Below the pieces are notes generated by a model. The model was not told where the DNA came from and ran no database searches. It saw only the letters and a program-made list of their open reading frames with translations. Both the position numbers and the translations under genes were made by a program. 64,000 bases of DNA, from contig CAJTCG010000015.1 of assembly GCA_910574635.1 (NCBI GenBank), positions 16,983 to 80,982 on the forward strand. Reading direction: 5' to 3'. How positions within the stretch are numbered: the first letter of the stretch is position 1; every line of letters begins with the position of its first letter. The DNA is from Oscillospiraceae bacterium. GTDB lineage: Bacteria > Bacillota > Clostridia > Oscillospirales > Oscillospiraceae. Of this stretch, positions 32,521 to 40,417 are shown in pieces.

Positions 32521-34164
32521 TTAATTTCCCTCCTGTTTCTGTCCGCCGTCCGGCGGCGGGTCCTGCTTTTGCTCCTGCAACTGCGTCGGGGTGCTGGCCT
32601 CTGTGACCTCCCGCTTGCGTTTGGCCTCCAAAAGCCGTTGCCGGATATTCCGGCTGTAGTCCCCTCCGGTGAGCTGGGCCGTCTCCTCTGCCGCCGTGGA
32701 AAATCCGGCCTCCACCCGCTTCATGGCTGCCTCGACCTCCTGGGACGGATTCATAGCCGTCCTTGCCGGTCCATTCCACTTACAGTCCGTGTATGCCTTG
32801 CGGGTAGCTGGGTCGTCGAAGTATCCCGGCGCGTCGATTCTGCCCCGCGCCACGGCCTCTGTGAACCACATTTCATAGATGGGCTGGCAGAAGTCCTCGG
32901 AGAACCATTCCCGCATCATGCCGCAGGTCCGCCAAAACTCGTTGAGTGCGCCACGGGCACAACTGAAATTCACATCAAAGTGCTTGTATAGCACGTTCAC
33001 AGGGATTTCCAGAGCGGATGCCGCCTGCTTCATCCGGGCCATCATAAACGTGTCATAGCCGGAGTGCGGGTGCTGTGTCTCCACCGTGTCCACACTCTCG
33101 CCCATTTCCAGGTCCATAATGAGGCCAGCACCCAGTTCAAGATCATTGGGGTCCCGCTCCCCGCCGGTCATGCGGTTTAACAGTTCCTCTCGCATGAGCT
33201 GACCAAACGGCCCCTCGTCGGTGATGCTGCCCTTCTTCACAAACACGGTGAAGATTGCGCCCAGCAGAGCCGCCGTCGTCTCCGCTTCGGCGTACCGCTC
33301 CAGTTGTTTCAGTGTCTCCAGCACCGGGGCCAGAATGGGCACGCCCCGCCGCTGTCCGGCCCGCTCCCGCTGCATGATATGGAGCACCTGCCGCATACCC
33401 GTTTTCTTTCCGTAGACTTCCACCCGTTTCCAGTCCTGGGTCTTTAACGTGGTGTAGGAGCGGGGGTGTTTGTTGGCAATCCAGTACGCAATGATCTCCC
33501 CGTCCTCGTCCGTCTCCACGCCCTGGATGATACTCTCGACCTCCCGGCCCAGCACCTTCCCCGGTGTCACGCGGTCCCGGTAGTTGGGGGAGCACACCCG
33601 GTCCGCCTCGATCAGCCGCACCCGGAGATCGTAGGGTTGCTGCGGCCTCTGCTTCAAGGTCAGGGTGGCAAAGGCGTCCCCGTTCATCAGGGAGCTTAAA
33701 AAGGCAAGCTGTTGGAGGCCGTAGAAGTCGTCCACCCGGTCAGCGTCGCAGGCGGTGGAATCTGCCCACAGGGAAAACTCCCGGAGGATTTGTGCTTGCA
33801 GTTCCTCCACCCGCTCGTCCGACAGTTTGAGATAGTCCCCGTCGATCTGCGGGGAGGGCATCAGGCCACCGGCGATTACGTTTGTGCGTAGGGTCTTTAG
33901 TGCGGCAGTGGCCGAGGGGATACCCATATAGGCGTCCCGGCTCCTTTGCCGCAGAAGGTCCAGGTTGTCCTCAATGTCCTCCTTGGCGCTCCCGCTGTAG
34001 GAGTTCCAGCCCCGCACATTTGCCTTTGTTCGGCTGGCTCCATAATGGCTGTAACCGCTGTTGACAGCGGAGATCAAGGCCCGCTCTGCCGCCTCCAGCC
34101 GCAAAGCCTTGGTACTCTTTACGCCGTCCGGGAGGATAAGCCCGCTCGCTCGTTCTTGATACAC
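32521..34164 (-). CDS. portal protein (lambda family)
   Basis: 547 residues. Lambda-portal features: GASRTKANVRGWNSYSGSAK at the start, RDAYMGIPSATAALKTLRTN, LAFLSSLMNGDAFATLTLKQ, NFSCARGALNEFWRTCGMMR. It forms the dodecameric vertex ring for DNA entry. Stop lies 1 bp before the protease gene. Confidence 0.92.
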   Translation of the reverse strand: MYQERASGLILPDGVKSTKALRLEAAERALISAVNSGYSHYGASRTKANVRGWNSYSGSAKEDIEDNLDLLRQRSRDAYMGIPSATAALKTLRTNVIAGGLMPSPQIDGDYLKLSDERVEELQAQILREFSLWADSTACDADRVDDFYGLQQLAFLSSLMNGDAFATLTLKQRPQQPYDLRVRLIEADRVCSPNYRDRVTPGKVLGREVESIIQGVETDEDGEIIAYWIANKHPRSYTTLKTQDWKRVEVYGKKTGMRQVLHIMQRERAGQRRGVPILAPVLETLKQLERYAEAETTAALLGAIFTVFVKKGSITDEGPFGQLMREELLNRMTGGERDPNDLELGAGLIMDLEMGESVDTVETQHPHSGYDTFMMARMKQAASALEIPVNVLYKHFDVNFSCARGALNEFWRTCGMMREWFSEDFCQPIYEMWFTEAVARGRIDAPGYFDDPATRKAYTDCKWNGPARTAMNPSQEVEAAMKRVEAGFSTAAEETAQLTGGDYSRNIRQRLLEAKRKREVTEASTPTQLQEQKQDPPPDGGQKQEGN

Positions 34165-34176
34165 GTCTCCGCCCCC

Positions 34177-34413
34177 TTATGTGTCCCTTGGAACAAACTG
34201 ATAGATACGGTTCCTACCGCCCCTCTGCTCCGCCGCCTCCGCCTCGGCCAGCTTCCCGGCCCAGTATTCGATCTCGCTTCGCACGGCGGCAAGATTAGCC
34301 CGTGTCAGCATACGGGTTCCCATCTGGTAGCTCTGGCCGGTGGCAATGGCTTCCTCCGCCGCCAGCCATGTATCCAATTTCTGTTTGCAGAGCTTCTTTC
34401 CGAAAATTGCCAT
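34177..34413 (-). CDS. small head-tail connector-type protein (gpW/DUF6148-like)
   Basis: 78 residues from ATG 34413 (MAIFGKKLCKQKLDTWLAAE). A compact helical domain with YQMGTRMLTRANLAAVRSEI and a basic C-terminus, as in DUF6148/gpW-like proteins found between TerL and portal genes. Stops the leak of DNA at the portal in lambda; here by analogy. Confidence 0.68.
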   Translation of the reverse strand: MAIFGKKLCKQKLDTWLAAEEAIATGQSYQMGTRMLTRANLAAVRSEIEYWAGKLAEAEAAEQRGGRNRIYQFVPRDT

Positions 34414-34421
34414 GTAGCACC

Positions 34422-36284
34422 TCACACAATCCCGCTGAAACCGCCCCGCCGCCGGGTGGCCCTGCGCTTCTGCTGCTCTACCTTCTCACTTGGCACCGGC
34501 GCTTTCAGAATGTCCGGCCCCAGGATTTCCATTGCCGCTTGCGCATAGTCCCGAAGGTCCAGCGGCTCGTTCCGCTTAAACTCGTTTCCTTCCCGTGGCA
34601 CCCACGCGCTCACCAGTACGCCCTTGCGCCAGTGGTTCACCATCTGCTCGGCGGTCAGCCCGGTAAAGTAGTCCTCGTTGTATCCCGCTTCCTCGTTCAT
34701 GGGGAAGTGGCAATAATTCGGCCCCGGCTCCGGGACCTTCAACCGCTGGAACAGGAGCGTTTTTCCGGCGTCCACGCCCAGCGTAAAGAGAGGAGCACCC
34801 TCGCGGTTGCTCCTCGTTTCTTTCGGTATGTAGGGGACGCCCATTCCGCCTTTGCCCTTGACGGCGAACACACGCCGGTATGTCCGCTCCTTGGCGAAGG
34901 AGCACACGGTATTGGACTGGTAGCCGCTGTCTATGCAGGTACATAGGATTTGCAGTGCCGTCCCGTCTTTCTTGTAGAACGGGGAGAGGAGAAAACGGTC
35001 CAAGTCCTCCCACGCCTGTTCTTTCAGCACGTCGCCCCATATCTTGGCGTAGCGGATGCCCCAGCTTTCCTTGCCGACGCCCCAGCCCACCACTTCTACC
35101 TCGAAGCGGTCCTTCTGTACGTCCACTCCGGCGGTCAGCACGATCACGTCCTCCGGCACTTCGGCGTCGTAAATCTCCCGGCGGTTGAAAAGCTCCGTCC
35201 CGTCTATCCGGGTCCCCGGCTCCTCCCATGTCCTGCCGTCCTCGGTGTTTGTCCAGGTTTTCAGTTTCTCCAGGTCGCCTTGCTTGCGCTGCTCGTCGGC
35301 CAGCACAAACTTCTCCACCACTTCCTTCCACCCGCAAAAGCTGGAGGAAAGCGTGTTCAGGTGAAAGCCCCGTGCCTCGGCCCCCGGATTCTCTGCCCGG
35401 AATTTCCCTTTCTGGCCCTGCCGCTTCCACTCGTATTCCCCGAACACTTCACCGCACCGCTCGCATTCGTACAGAACCGGGCGGGTCAGATCGTTCTTGT
35501 CGTACTTGATGCCCCGCCATACAAGCGGCTGATAGTGACCGCACCCAGGGCAGGGCACCGTCCACTCCTCCTGTGTGCTTTTCAGGAACTCCGTCTCAAT
35601 GCGGCTGTGTCCTTTGATGGTGGGAGTGGAGACGATGATCGTCTTTTTGTCCCAAAAGGTTGTCTGCCGCTTCTGCGCCAGCAGAAGGGGGTCGCCCTCC
35701 GTTCCGGCGCTTGGAGGGTAGGCGTCTACCTCGTCGGCCAGTATCACCTTGATAGGCCGCATACGCAGGCCCGCCGCGCTGTTGGCCCCTATGATGGTGA
35801 CGTGGCCTCCGGGGAAATTTTTCTTCAAGATGGTGTTGCCGCTATATCTGGATTTGGTGTCCACCAGCCCCCGCAATGCCGGGGTGTCCCGCAGCATGGG
35901 TGCGAGGAAGTCCTTAGAAAACGCCTGGGCCATGTCGAGTGTCGGCTGTATTACCAGCACCGGGGCGGGGTAGTAGTGCATATAGTAGCCCAGCAGATTC
36001 ATAAGCATGGCCGTTTTCCCAATCTGCGCAGCGGTCATAATGACCACCTTCCGCACATGGGGGTCGCCCATTGCGTCCATGATCTCCCGCTGGTATGGCG
36101 CGTTGTCCGTGTGCCAGCGCCCAGGGGCGGCGCTGCTCTCCGCCGAAAGCATACGGTACATATCCGCCCACTGGGAAAGCGTCAGTTCCGGCGGCGGCTT
36201 CAAGGAGGACAGGCACCGGGCAAACATATCCGCCGTCTGCGGCGCAAGCTCAACCACCCACGCTTTTTTCTCTTGGTCGTCCAT
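34422..36284 (-). CDS. terminase large subunit (GpA family)
   Basis: 620 residues. The ATPase half has TAAQIGKTAMLMNLLGYYMH as Walker A, LVIQPTLDMAQAFSKDFLAP and VILADEVDAYPPSAGTEGDP as Walker B. A zinc-like set (PCPGCGHY and CERCGEVF) lies in the middle. The nuclease half shows LTAGVDVQKDRFEVEVVGWG and CIDSGYQS. GpA-type enzymes cut at cos sites, so the phage probably has cohesive ends. Confidence 0.93.
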   Translation of the reverse strand: MDDQEKKAWVVELAPQTADMFARCLSSLKPPPELTLSQWADMYRMLSAESSAAPGRWHTDNAPYQREIMDAMGDPHVRKVVIMTAAQIGKTAMLMNLLGYYMHYYPAPVLVIQPTLDMAQAFSKDFLAPMLRDTPALRGLVDTKSRYSGNTILKKNFPGGHVTIIGANSAAGLRMRPIKVILADEVDAYPPSAGTEGDPLLLAQKRQTTFWDKKTIIVSTPTIKGHSRIETEFLKSTQEEWTVPCPGCGHYQPLVWRGIKYDKNDLTRPVLYECERCGEVFGEYEWKRQGQKGKFRAENPGAEARGFHLNTLSSSFCGWKEVVEKFVLADEQRKQGDLEKLKTWTNTEDGRTWEEPGTRIDGTELFNRREIYDAEVPEDVIVLTAGVDVQKDRFEVEVVGWGVGKESWGIRYAKIWGDVLKEQAWEDLDRFLLSPFYKKDGTALQILCTCIDSGYQSNTVCSFAKERTYRRVFAVKGKGGMGVPYIPKETRSNREGAPLFTLGVDAGKTLLFQRLKVPEPGPNYCHFPMNEEAGYNEDYFTGLTAEQMVNHWRKGVLVSAWVPREGNEFKRNEPLDLRDYAQAAMEILGPDILKAPVPSEKVEQQKRRATRRRGGFSGIV

Positions 36285-36414
36285 CCCGCTCTCCTCGCTT
36301 CTGCCCGGTCGGGAGCTGTCCTTTTACGCAACGAGGGAACGGGCAGAAGATCAGCCCCTCGCTGATTCGTTCCGCCCATATACACCCTTTACACGGATTC
36401 TTCGGCTTCTTCAT
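36250..36414 (-). CDS. small Cys-containing protein between terminase genes
   Basis: 54 residues from ATG 36414: MKKPKNPCKGCIWAERISEG then FCPFPRCVKGQLPT, four cysteines spaced like a small zinc knuckle, with a basic tail. It overlaps the ends of both flanking terminase genes. Many clostridial phages carry such short Cys proteins here. Function unknown. Confidence 0.55.
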   Translation of the reverse strand: MKKPKNPCKGCIWAERISEGLIFCPFPRCVKGQLPTGQKRGERDGRPREKSVGG

Positions 36415-36883
36415 CGTTCCCACCGTCCGGCACCGCCATGGCAATGTTATAGTTGCTCAATCCCTCCAGGGCCTCTTTCATGGCCCTGTTCAGCTCGTCA
36501 AAGATAGCGGCTTGATTGCCGTCCATTTCCGCCAGTTTTGGTGCCAGCTTCGCGGGCAGGGTCAGGAACCGGCTGCGGATATTCAGGCACATGGTCTTGA
36601 TGCCCTTCTCGATGTCCTCCGAGCTGTGGAGCACGCCCCGGCGCACATCGTTCTCCATGTCCGCCGCCTCACGCTTGGCTTTCGTCAGCAGCGCCCGCTC
36701 GCCGTTCAGGTCCGCCCGGTTGCCCGTGCGTATGTAGTTCACATACCGCAGCACCGATGCCCGAAGATCGTAAAGCCCTGGCGACTTCTCGATCAGCACG
36801 CCCTCGTCCCGGAGCTGCTTTACCCGCTTTGGCGTCAGGGCCAGCCAGTCCGCCACCACCTTGTCCGTGCATAGCTTCATCAC
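36389..36883 (-). CDS. terminase small subunit-like (Nu1-type winged helix)
   Basis: 164 residues. N-terminal winged helix: VVADWLALTPKRVKQLRDEG and a YDLRASVLRYVNYIR start of the coiled region, the layout of Nu1/DUF1441-type small terminases that recognise the packaging site. It overlaps the next small-terminase-like gene by 4 bp, so two candidates lie side by side. Confidence 0.72.
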   Translation of the reverse strand: MMKLCTDKVVADWLALTPKRVKQLRDEGVLIEKSPGLYDLRASVLRYVNYIRTGNRADLNGERALLTKAKREAADMENDVRRGVLHSSEDIEKGIKTMCLNIRSRFLTLPAKLAPKLAEMDGNQAAIFDELNRAMKEALEGLSNYNIAMAVPDGGNDEEAEESV

Positions 36884-37659
36884 TTCACGTCCTCCAGCTC
36901 AATCTCGCCCAGGTCGTCCGGCCCGTCCTCGCCGTCTGTCTCAACAATACCCGTGGCCCGTATCCGCAGAATTTCAAGCCGCTCCCGCTCCAGCTCGATC
37001 TTGGTATCGAACTCCTCCATCATCCGCAGGCCGTCGGTGATCTTGGCGATACGGCCCTGGATTTTGTAGAGGGCTTCCTGGAGCTTCAGCACGCGGCTAA
37101 AGGCGCTGTCCTTCGTATACATACCCATTTCCTGGTTTGCGCCGTCTCGCTTGTTTTCGCCTCTGCCTCCGGGCCGCCGCATATCCAATACACTGCTGAT
37201 GTAAAGGGAATCCTCCGCCGCGTCCTCATACTCCGCGATCTTCAACAGGATTTTGTTCTCGCGGAATTTCAGGATTTTCATTTCATGCTCCAGGGCGGCC
37301 TTACTCCCCAGCGGCATTTGCCCGATCAGGGCTTTCTCCTCGTCGTTCAGGGTATCAAAAAAGACGGTGCTGTAGGCCCCGTCCTTCTCGGCGTTCTTAT
37401 TGCGCAGCGGCGCTCCCGGATGGGGACCCGCCGCGTTTTTCTTTCCCTTGCTGTTCGTGTTCCCAGGCTGTCCGCCTCGCTTCTTCTTCGGTGGTGTCAC
37501 CGCCTCGTCCCACTTGTCTATCCGCTTCCAGTCCCGCAAGGTCTTATAGACCACGCCCAGCTTGTCGGCAAATTCCCGCAGGTTGACCTTCTCGCCACGG
37601 TTCCGGCGCTCGACGTATTCAGCCTTGGCGGTGTCGCGCTTCTCGCTCCGCTTCGGCAT
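36880..37659 (-). CDS. PBSX/YqaS-type terminase small subunit-like protein
   Basis: 259 residues. The N-terminus has the PBSX small-terminase signature: EYVERRNRGEKVNLREFADK, then VYKTLRDWKRIDKWD, a basic GGQPGNTNSKGKKNAAGPHPGAPLR region (N/G/K rich) and helical, Glu-rich C-terminus (IQGRIAKITDGLRMMEEFDT). Known members bind packaging-site DNA. It heads the late morphogenesis operon. Confidence 0.72.
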   Translation of the reverse strand: MPKRSEKRDTAKAEYVERRNRGEKVNLREFADKLGVVYKTLRDWKRIDKWDEAVTPPKKKRGGQPGNTNSKGKKNAAGPHPGAPLRNKNAEKDGAYSTVFFDTLNDEEKALIGQMPLGSKAALEHEMKILKFRENKILLKIAEYEDAAEDSLYISSVLDMRRPGGRGENKRDGANQEMGMYTKDSAFSRVLKLQEALYKIQGRIAKITDGLRMMEEFDTKIELERERLEILRIRATGIVETDGEDGPDDLGEIELEDVK

Positions 37660-37762
37660 TTCCGCCGCACCCCCTCCAATGGCGGCGGCCCGCGCCGTCT
37701 ACTGATACCCCACGTAGGAACGCAAGGCTTCGGCGGACGCAGGCCGCAGAATTATCCACGCC

Positions 37763-37841
37763 TCGGTGTGACCGGATTTGAACCGGCAACACTCCCACGG
37801 TTTCCGTCCGTGGTTCACTCTACCATCTTTAGTTCGCACCG
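37763..37841 (-). tRNA. tRNA-like sequence, degenerate
   Basis: 79 bases on the minus strand. The T arm is canonical (GCCGG-TTCAAAT-CCGGT). The acceptor ends pair at 6 of 7 positions (CGGTGCG with CACACCG), and a 6-bp anticodon-like stem CCACGG/CCGTGG closes the loop ACGGAAA. But T8 and U33 are missing and the D arm has only three pairs, so a working tRNA is doubtful. A relic or a tRNA-mimicking structure near the packaging genes is more likely. No amino acid is assigned. Confidence 0.35.
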
Positions 37842-37959
37842 ACGCGGCGTGGCGTTGCGTGAAATAAGAAAGGCCCGCAGCGTTTCCGCCGCAGGCCAAT
37901 TATTCACGCTACCAATATAGCACGGAAATCTGCTCACTTCTGCTCATTCATAAAAATTT

Positions 37960-38780
37960 AATATTTGCCTCCCCGCCATGTGCCCCGCCTCGTTTTTTGA
38001 CCCCCCTCTATTTTTTCAGCCAGGGCCGAGGGAAGCGAAAAAAATACCCTCACACCTAAAAATATTTTGCGCCTCCGCACCCGCAGTCTTTCCAGGGGCC
38101 GCCGGGAGTACCTACGCGGGCGCGGGCGCGTTTTGATTCGGGCGCGGGCGCGTTTGGTTGGCATCGGGCGTGGGCGCGTTTGGTTTTGCCGCTCCTGCTG
38201 GCCGCTGTCGGGCTGGCTGTGGGCTGTGCTGGCTGTGGCTGGAGGCTGTGCCCCCTGCGCTTGCTCTGCTGGCTGTGCGGCCTGTGGGCCGTGGCTCCTG
38301 CCTGCTGGCTGTGGCCTGTGGCGGGCGGTGCTGGCTGTGCCTATGGCCTGGAGGCTGTGCCCCTGGTGGGTGGTGCTGTGCGGCTGTGTTGCTGGAGGCT
38401 GTGCGGCTGTGCTGTAATCTGCTGGCCGCCTGCCTGCTGGCTGTGCGCTTTACCCGGAGGCCGCGCCCCCTGCTGGCCGTCTGGCTCTGCCCTATGGCCT
38501 GGAGGCCGCCGCCCTGGTGGGCTGTGCTGCCAGAGGGCTGGAGGCTGGCCGCCATCGTGGGCCGCCGCTCCTACCGTCCGCCGGTCCCCCTGGAGGGTGG
38601 GCGGCTCCCTGTGCTGTGCTTTTGGCTGGCCGCTTGTCTGCCGGTCTGCTGGAGCTGGCCGCCGCCACGGAACGCGCCACGAAAAACGCCGGGGAAACGC
38701 CGCGAAAATTTCCAGCGATTTTTCCGGCGAGGTATTTTACGCGCACGGTCTAAGTCTTGTTACCTGGTATATTAACGCCC
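37960..38780. other. strand-asymmetric, GCTGTG-rich tract without clear gene
   Basis: About 0.8 kb between the terminase genes and the ribbon-helix-helix gene. From about 38130 to 38660 the plus strand is almost free of A and full of G, T and C, with about sixteen copies of GCTGTG, often inside CTGGCTGTG. Stop codons are rare, so long open frames exist on both strands, but they translate to low-complexity Trp/Ala/Cys/Leu or Ser/Gln/Thr protein and have no good start. Position next to the small terminase suits a packaging (cos) region or a recombination-signal array; this is inference. Confidence 0.6.
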
Positions 38781-38876
38781 CCCTATAGTCCCCCCATGGC
38801 TGGGAAAAATTAACTGGAAATTCTGGACGCAGAAAAACAGGGCAGGCCACGCGGCCCGCCCTGCTGCTTTTCCGGT

Positions 38877-39107
38877 TTATTCTGTTTCGTTTTCCGGTTC
38901 ATCGTCTGCCGCCGTCCGTCGTTCCAGGGGACGCCCCAGGCATTGGGCGACGTATTCCCGCAAAACATCGTTGACACTCCGCCCCTGTGCTGCGGCGTAT
39001 TCCTGAAACGCTACAGCATCAGCCCTGTAAACTCTGCAAGCTATTGTTTTCAAGTTTTTTGTTTTCCATGCTGTATCCGCTTTTCGTTTTTTCTCCGATG
39101 CAGGCAT
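38877..39107 (-). CDS. ribbon-helix-helix DNA-binding protein
   Basis: 76 residues: basic N-terminus, then TIACRVYRADAVAFQEYAAA (strand and first helix) and GRSVNDVLREYVAQCLGRPL (second helix), an Arc/CopG/ParG-like pattern, and an acidic tail. AGGGGGG precedes the ATG. Its own promoter is overlapped by GGGTCAACCC, and three more copies lie upstream, so it probably represses itself and the divergent cassette. Confidence 0.75.
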   Translation of the reverse strand: MPASEKKRKADTAWKTKNLKTIACRVYRADAVAFQEYAAAQGRSVNDVLREYVAQCLGRPLERRTAADDEPENETE

Positions 39108-39131
39108 AATACACCCCCCTTAATCCCCCCT

Positions 39132-39281
39132 ATCATACCACGATTTGCAAAACGGGTCAACCCTGTCATTTTGCACAAATGAACCGGGTCGAACCTGTAT
39201 AAATCGCTGAAAACGAAATTTGGGGGTTGACTTTTCCGGGTCGACCCTGTATGCTTTAGCCATGCCGGACGGGTCAACCCC
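39132..39281. promoter_or_regulatory. divergent promoters with four GGGTCRACCC operators
   Basis: Minus strand: TTGACC (39160-39155), 17 bp, TATGAT (39137-39132) towards the ribbon-helix-helix gene. Plus strand: TTGACT (39227-39232), 17 bp, TATGCT (39250-39255) towards the accessory cassette. Palindromic sites: GGGTCAACCC 39154-39163, GGGTCGAACC 39186-39195, GGGTCGACCC 39238-39247, GGGTCAACCC 39271-39280; the first three are followed by TGT. Two sites overlap promoter elements. The stretch 39282-39460 is an untranslated leader with no gene I can support. Confidence 0.75.
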
Positions 39282-39460
39282 GACGGCGAGCCGGACCGGC
39301 AGCCGGGTAGAGTTCCGCCGGGGTCAGCCTCCCGAACCAATACGGACAGGGCGCGAAAGCGACAAAGGCCCTGGGCGGTGTGCCTGGAACGCCGCACCCC
39401 ATACGCAACCCCCAAATACTACACTACCACGACAGGCCGCAGGCCGGAAAGGAAAACGCT

Positions 39461-39838
39461 ATGGCAAACGAGATTTTCAAAACGGACCGCTTCGCAATCG
39501 AAATTGTTTCCGCTGGCGGATTTTTGGACGACGACCCCGGTTTTGGGGGAAAGGTCTACAACGTCCAGACCTACACCGTCCGCCTGAACCACGTAGCCCT
39601 TGCCGCATGGCAGGCCGCTACCGCAACCGACGACCGCGAGGACGACGACACTTTTTCGGCGTGGCATCCCGGCGAAACCCGCCAAACCTACCGTGCCAAA
39701 GTCGAGAAGCGCAGGGTGGACTTTGACGCGCAGATTGCCGCCGCTCTGCAAATCACCGGCGCGGATACCGGCAGCTTTTCCGTTGTGCAAGTCCTCTCTG
39801 AAATTTTCGCGGTTGCCTACATCCCCGCCGCAAAATAA
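39461..39838 (+). CDS. accessory-cassette protein of unknown function
   Basis: 125 residues from ATG 39461, preceded by GGAAAGGA. Starts MANEIFKTDRFAIEIVSAGG; includes YTVRLNHVALAAWQAATATD. First gene of the rightward cassette controlled by the 39.2-kb promoter. No domain recognised. Followed by the first copy of a structured intergenic repeat. Confidence 0.6.
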   Translation: MANEIFKTDRFAIEIVSAGGFLDDDPGFGGKVYNVQTYTVRLNHVALAAWQAATATDDREDDDTFSAWHPGETRQTYRAKVEKRRVDFDAQIAAALQITGADTGSFSVVQVLSEIFAVAYIPAAK

Positions 39839-39840
39839 CC

Positions 39841-39906
39841 CGTCTGACGATGGCCCGCCGGTCACGGGCCGAAACGCTCCAGCCCTGGAGCGTCACGGGA
39901 AACCAA
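39841..39906 (+). repeat. intergenic repeat A, copy 1
   Basis: Two potential hairpins in tandem: GGCCCG-ccggtca-CGGGCC and CGCTCCAG-cc-CTGGAGCG, bracketed by TGACG and CGTCA. It begins just after a stop codon; 25-55 bp of less conserved leader with the GGCCGCAGGCCGGAAAGGA motif then leads to the next start. Copies at 40305, 41428 and 42594. Confidence 0.75.
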
Positions 39907-39962
39907 ATCCCCACGCAACACCAACAACACGACAGGCCGCAGGCCGGAAAGGACAAACCACC

Positions 39963-40298
39963 ATGACAAACAGCCAGATTATTTATAACGCAGCCATTGC
40001 CCACGGTTACACCGAGGAGCAGCTTTCCCAGCTTTTGGACGCCTACAAGGGCGATCTCCCGTTTCACACTTTCCAGGAGTGGAAAGCCCGCGCCTACAGC
40101 GTGAAGAAGGGCGAGCACGCCCTGTTTACCGCCGATCTCTGGAAGTTCACCAGCAAGCCCAGCAAGGCCATGATCGAGGCGGCCAAGGAGGCCGGGAAGG
40201 ACATCCCGGAGGACGCGCCGCACTACTACAAGAAGCTGTCCCACCTGTTCAGCTTTGCCCAGGTGGAGCCGGTCAAGCGCAAGGCCGCCAAGAAGTAA
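39963..40298 (+). CDS. ArdC-like ssDNA-binding-type protein
   Basis: 111 residues. FHTFQEWKARAYSVKKGEHA then LFTADLWKFTSKPSK and HYYKKLSHLFSFAQVEPVKR resemble the W..GR.VKKGEKA...F...VE pattern of the ArdC N-terminal, ssDNA-binding domain, but the protein is short and lacks the metalloprotease part. ArdC-type proteins protect entering DNA. Similar small genes are frequent in clostridial phages and conjugative elements. Confidence 0.5.
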   Translation: MTNSQIIYNAAIAHGYTEEQLSQLLDAYKGDLPFHTFQEWKARAYSVKKGEHALFTADLWKFTSKPSKAMIEAAKEAGKDIPEDAPHYYKKLSHLFSFAQVEPVKRKAAKK

Positions 40299-40304
40299 CC
40301 CCCC

Positions 40305-40370
40305 CGTCTGACGATGGCCCGCCGGTCACGGGCCGAAACGCTCCAGGCCCGGAGCGTCACGGGAAACCAA
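40305..40370 (+). repeat. intergenic repeat A, copy 2
   Basis: Same element as at 39841. The second hairpin keeps CGCTCC/GGAGCG but has a different loop (AGGCCC). It is followed by a normal AGGAGG site for the next gene rather than the GGCCGCAGGCC leader. Confidence 0.72.
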
Positions 40371-40417
40371 GCCCGAACAACACCAACAACACCGACAAAA
40401 TACAGGAGGTTTACACC

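Noticed and set aside
29385..32606. 1,073-residue plus-strand open frame
   Set aside because: Antisense to capsid, decoration, protease and connector genes, all recognised with high confidence.
38112..38555. 147-residue minus-strand Ser/Gln/Thr-rich frame
   Set aside because: Same composition effect as on the plus strand; no ribosome-binding site and no domain.
38158..38788. Long plus-strand frames rich in Trp, Cys, Leu and Ala
   Set aside because: The tract lacks A on the plus strand, so stop codons are rare by composition. Frames are open in parallel, low in complexity and lack credible starts.
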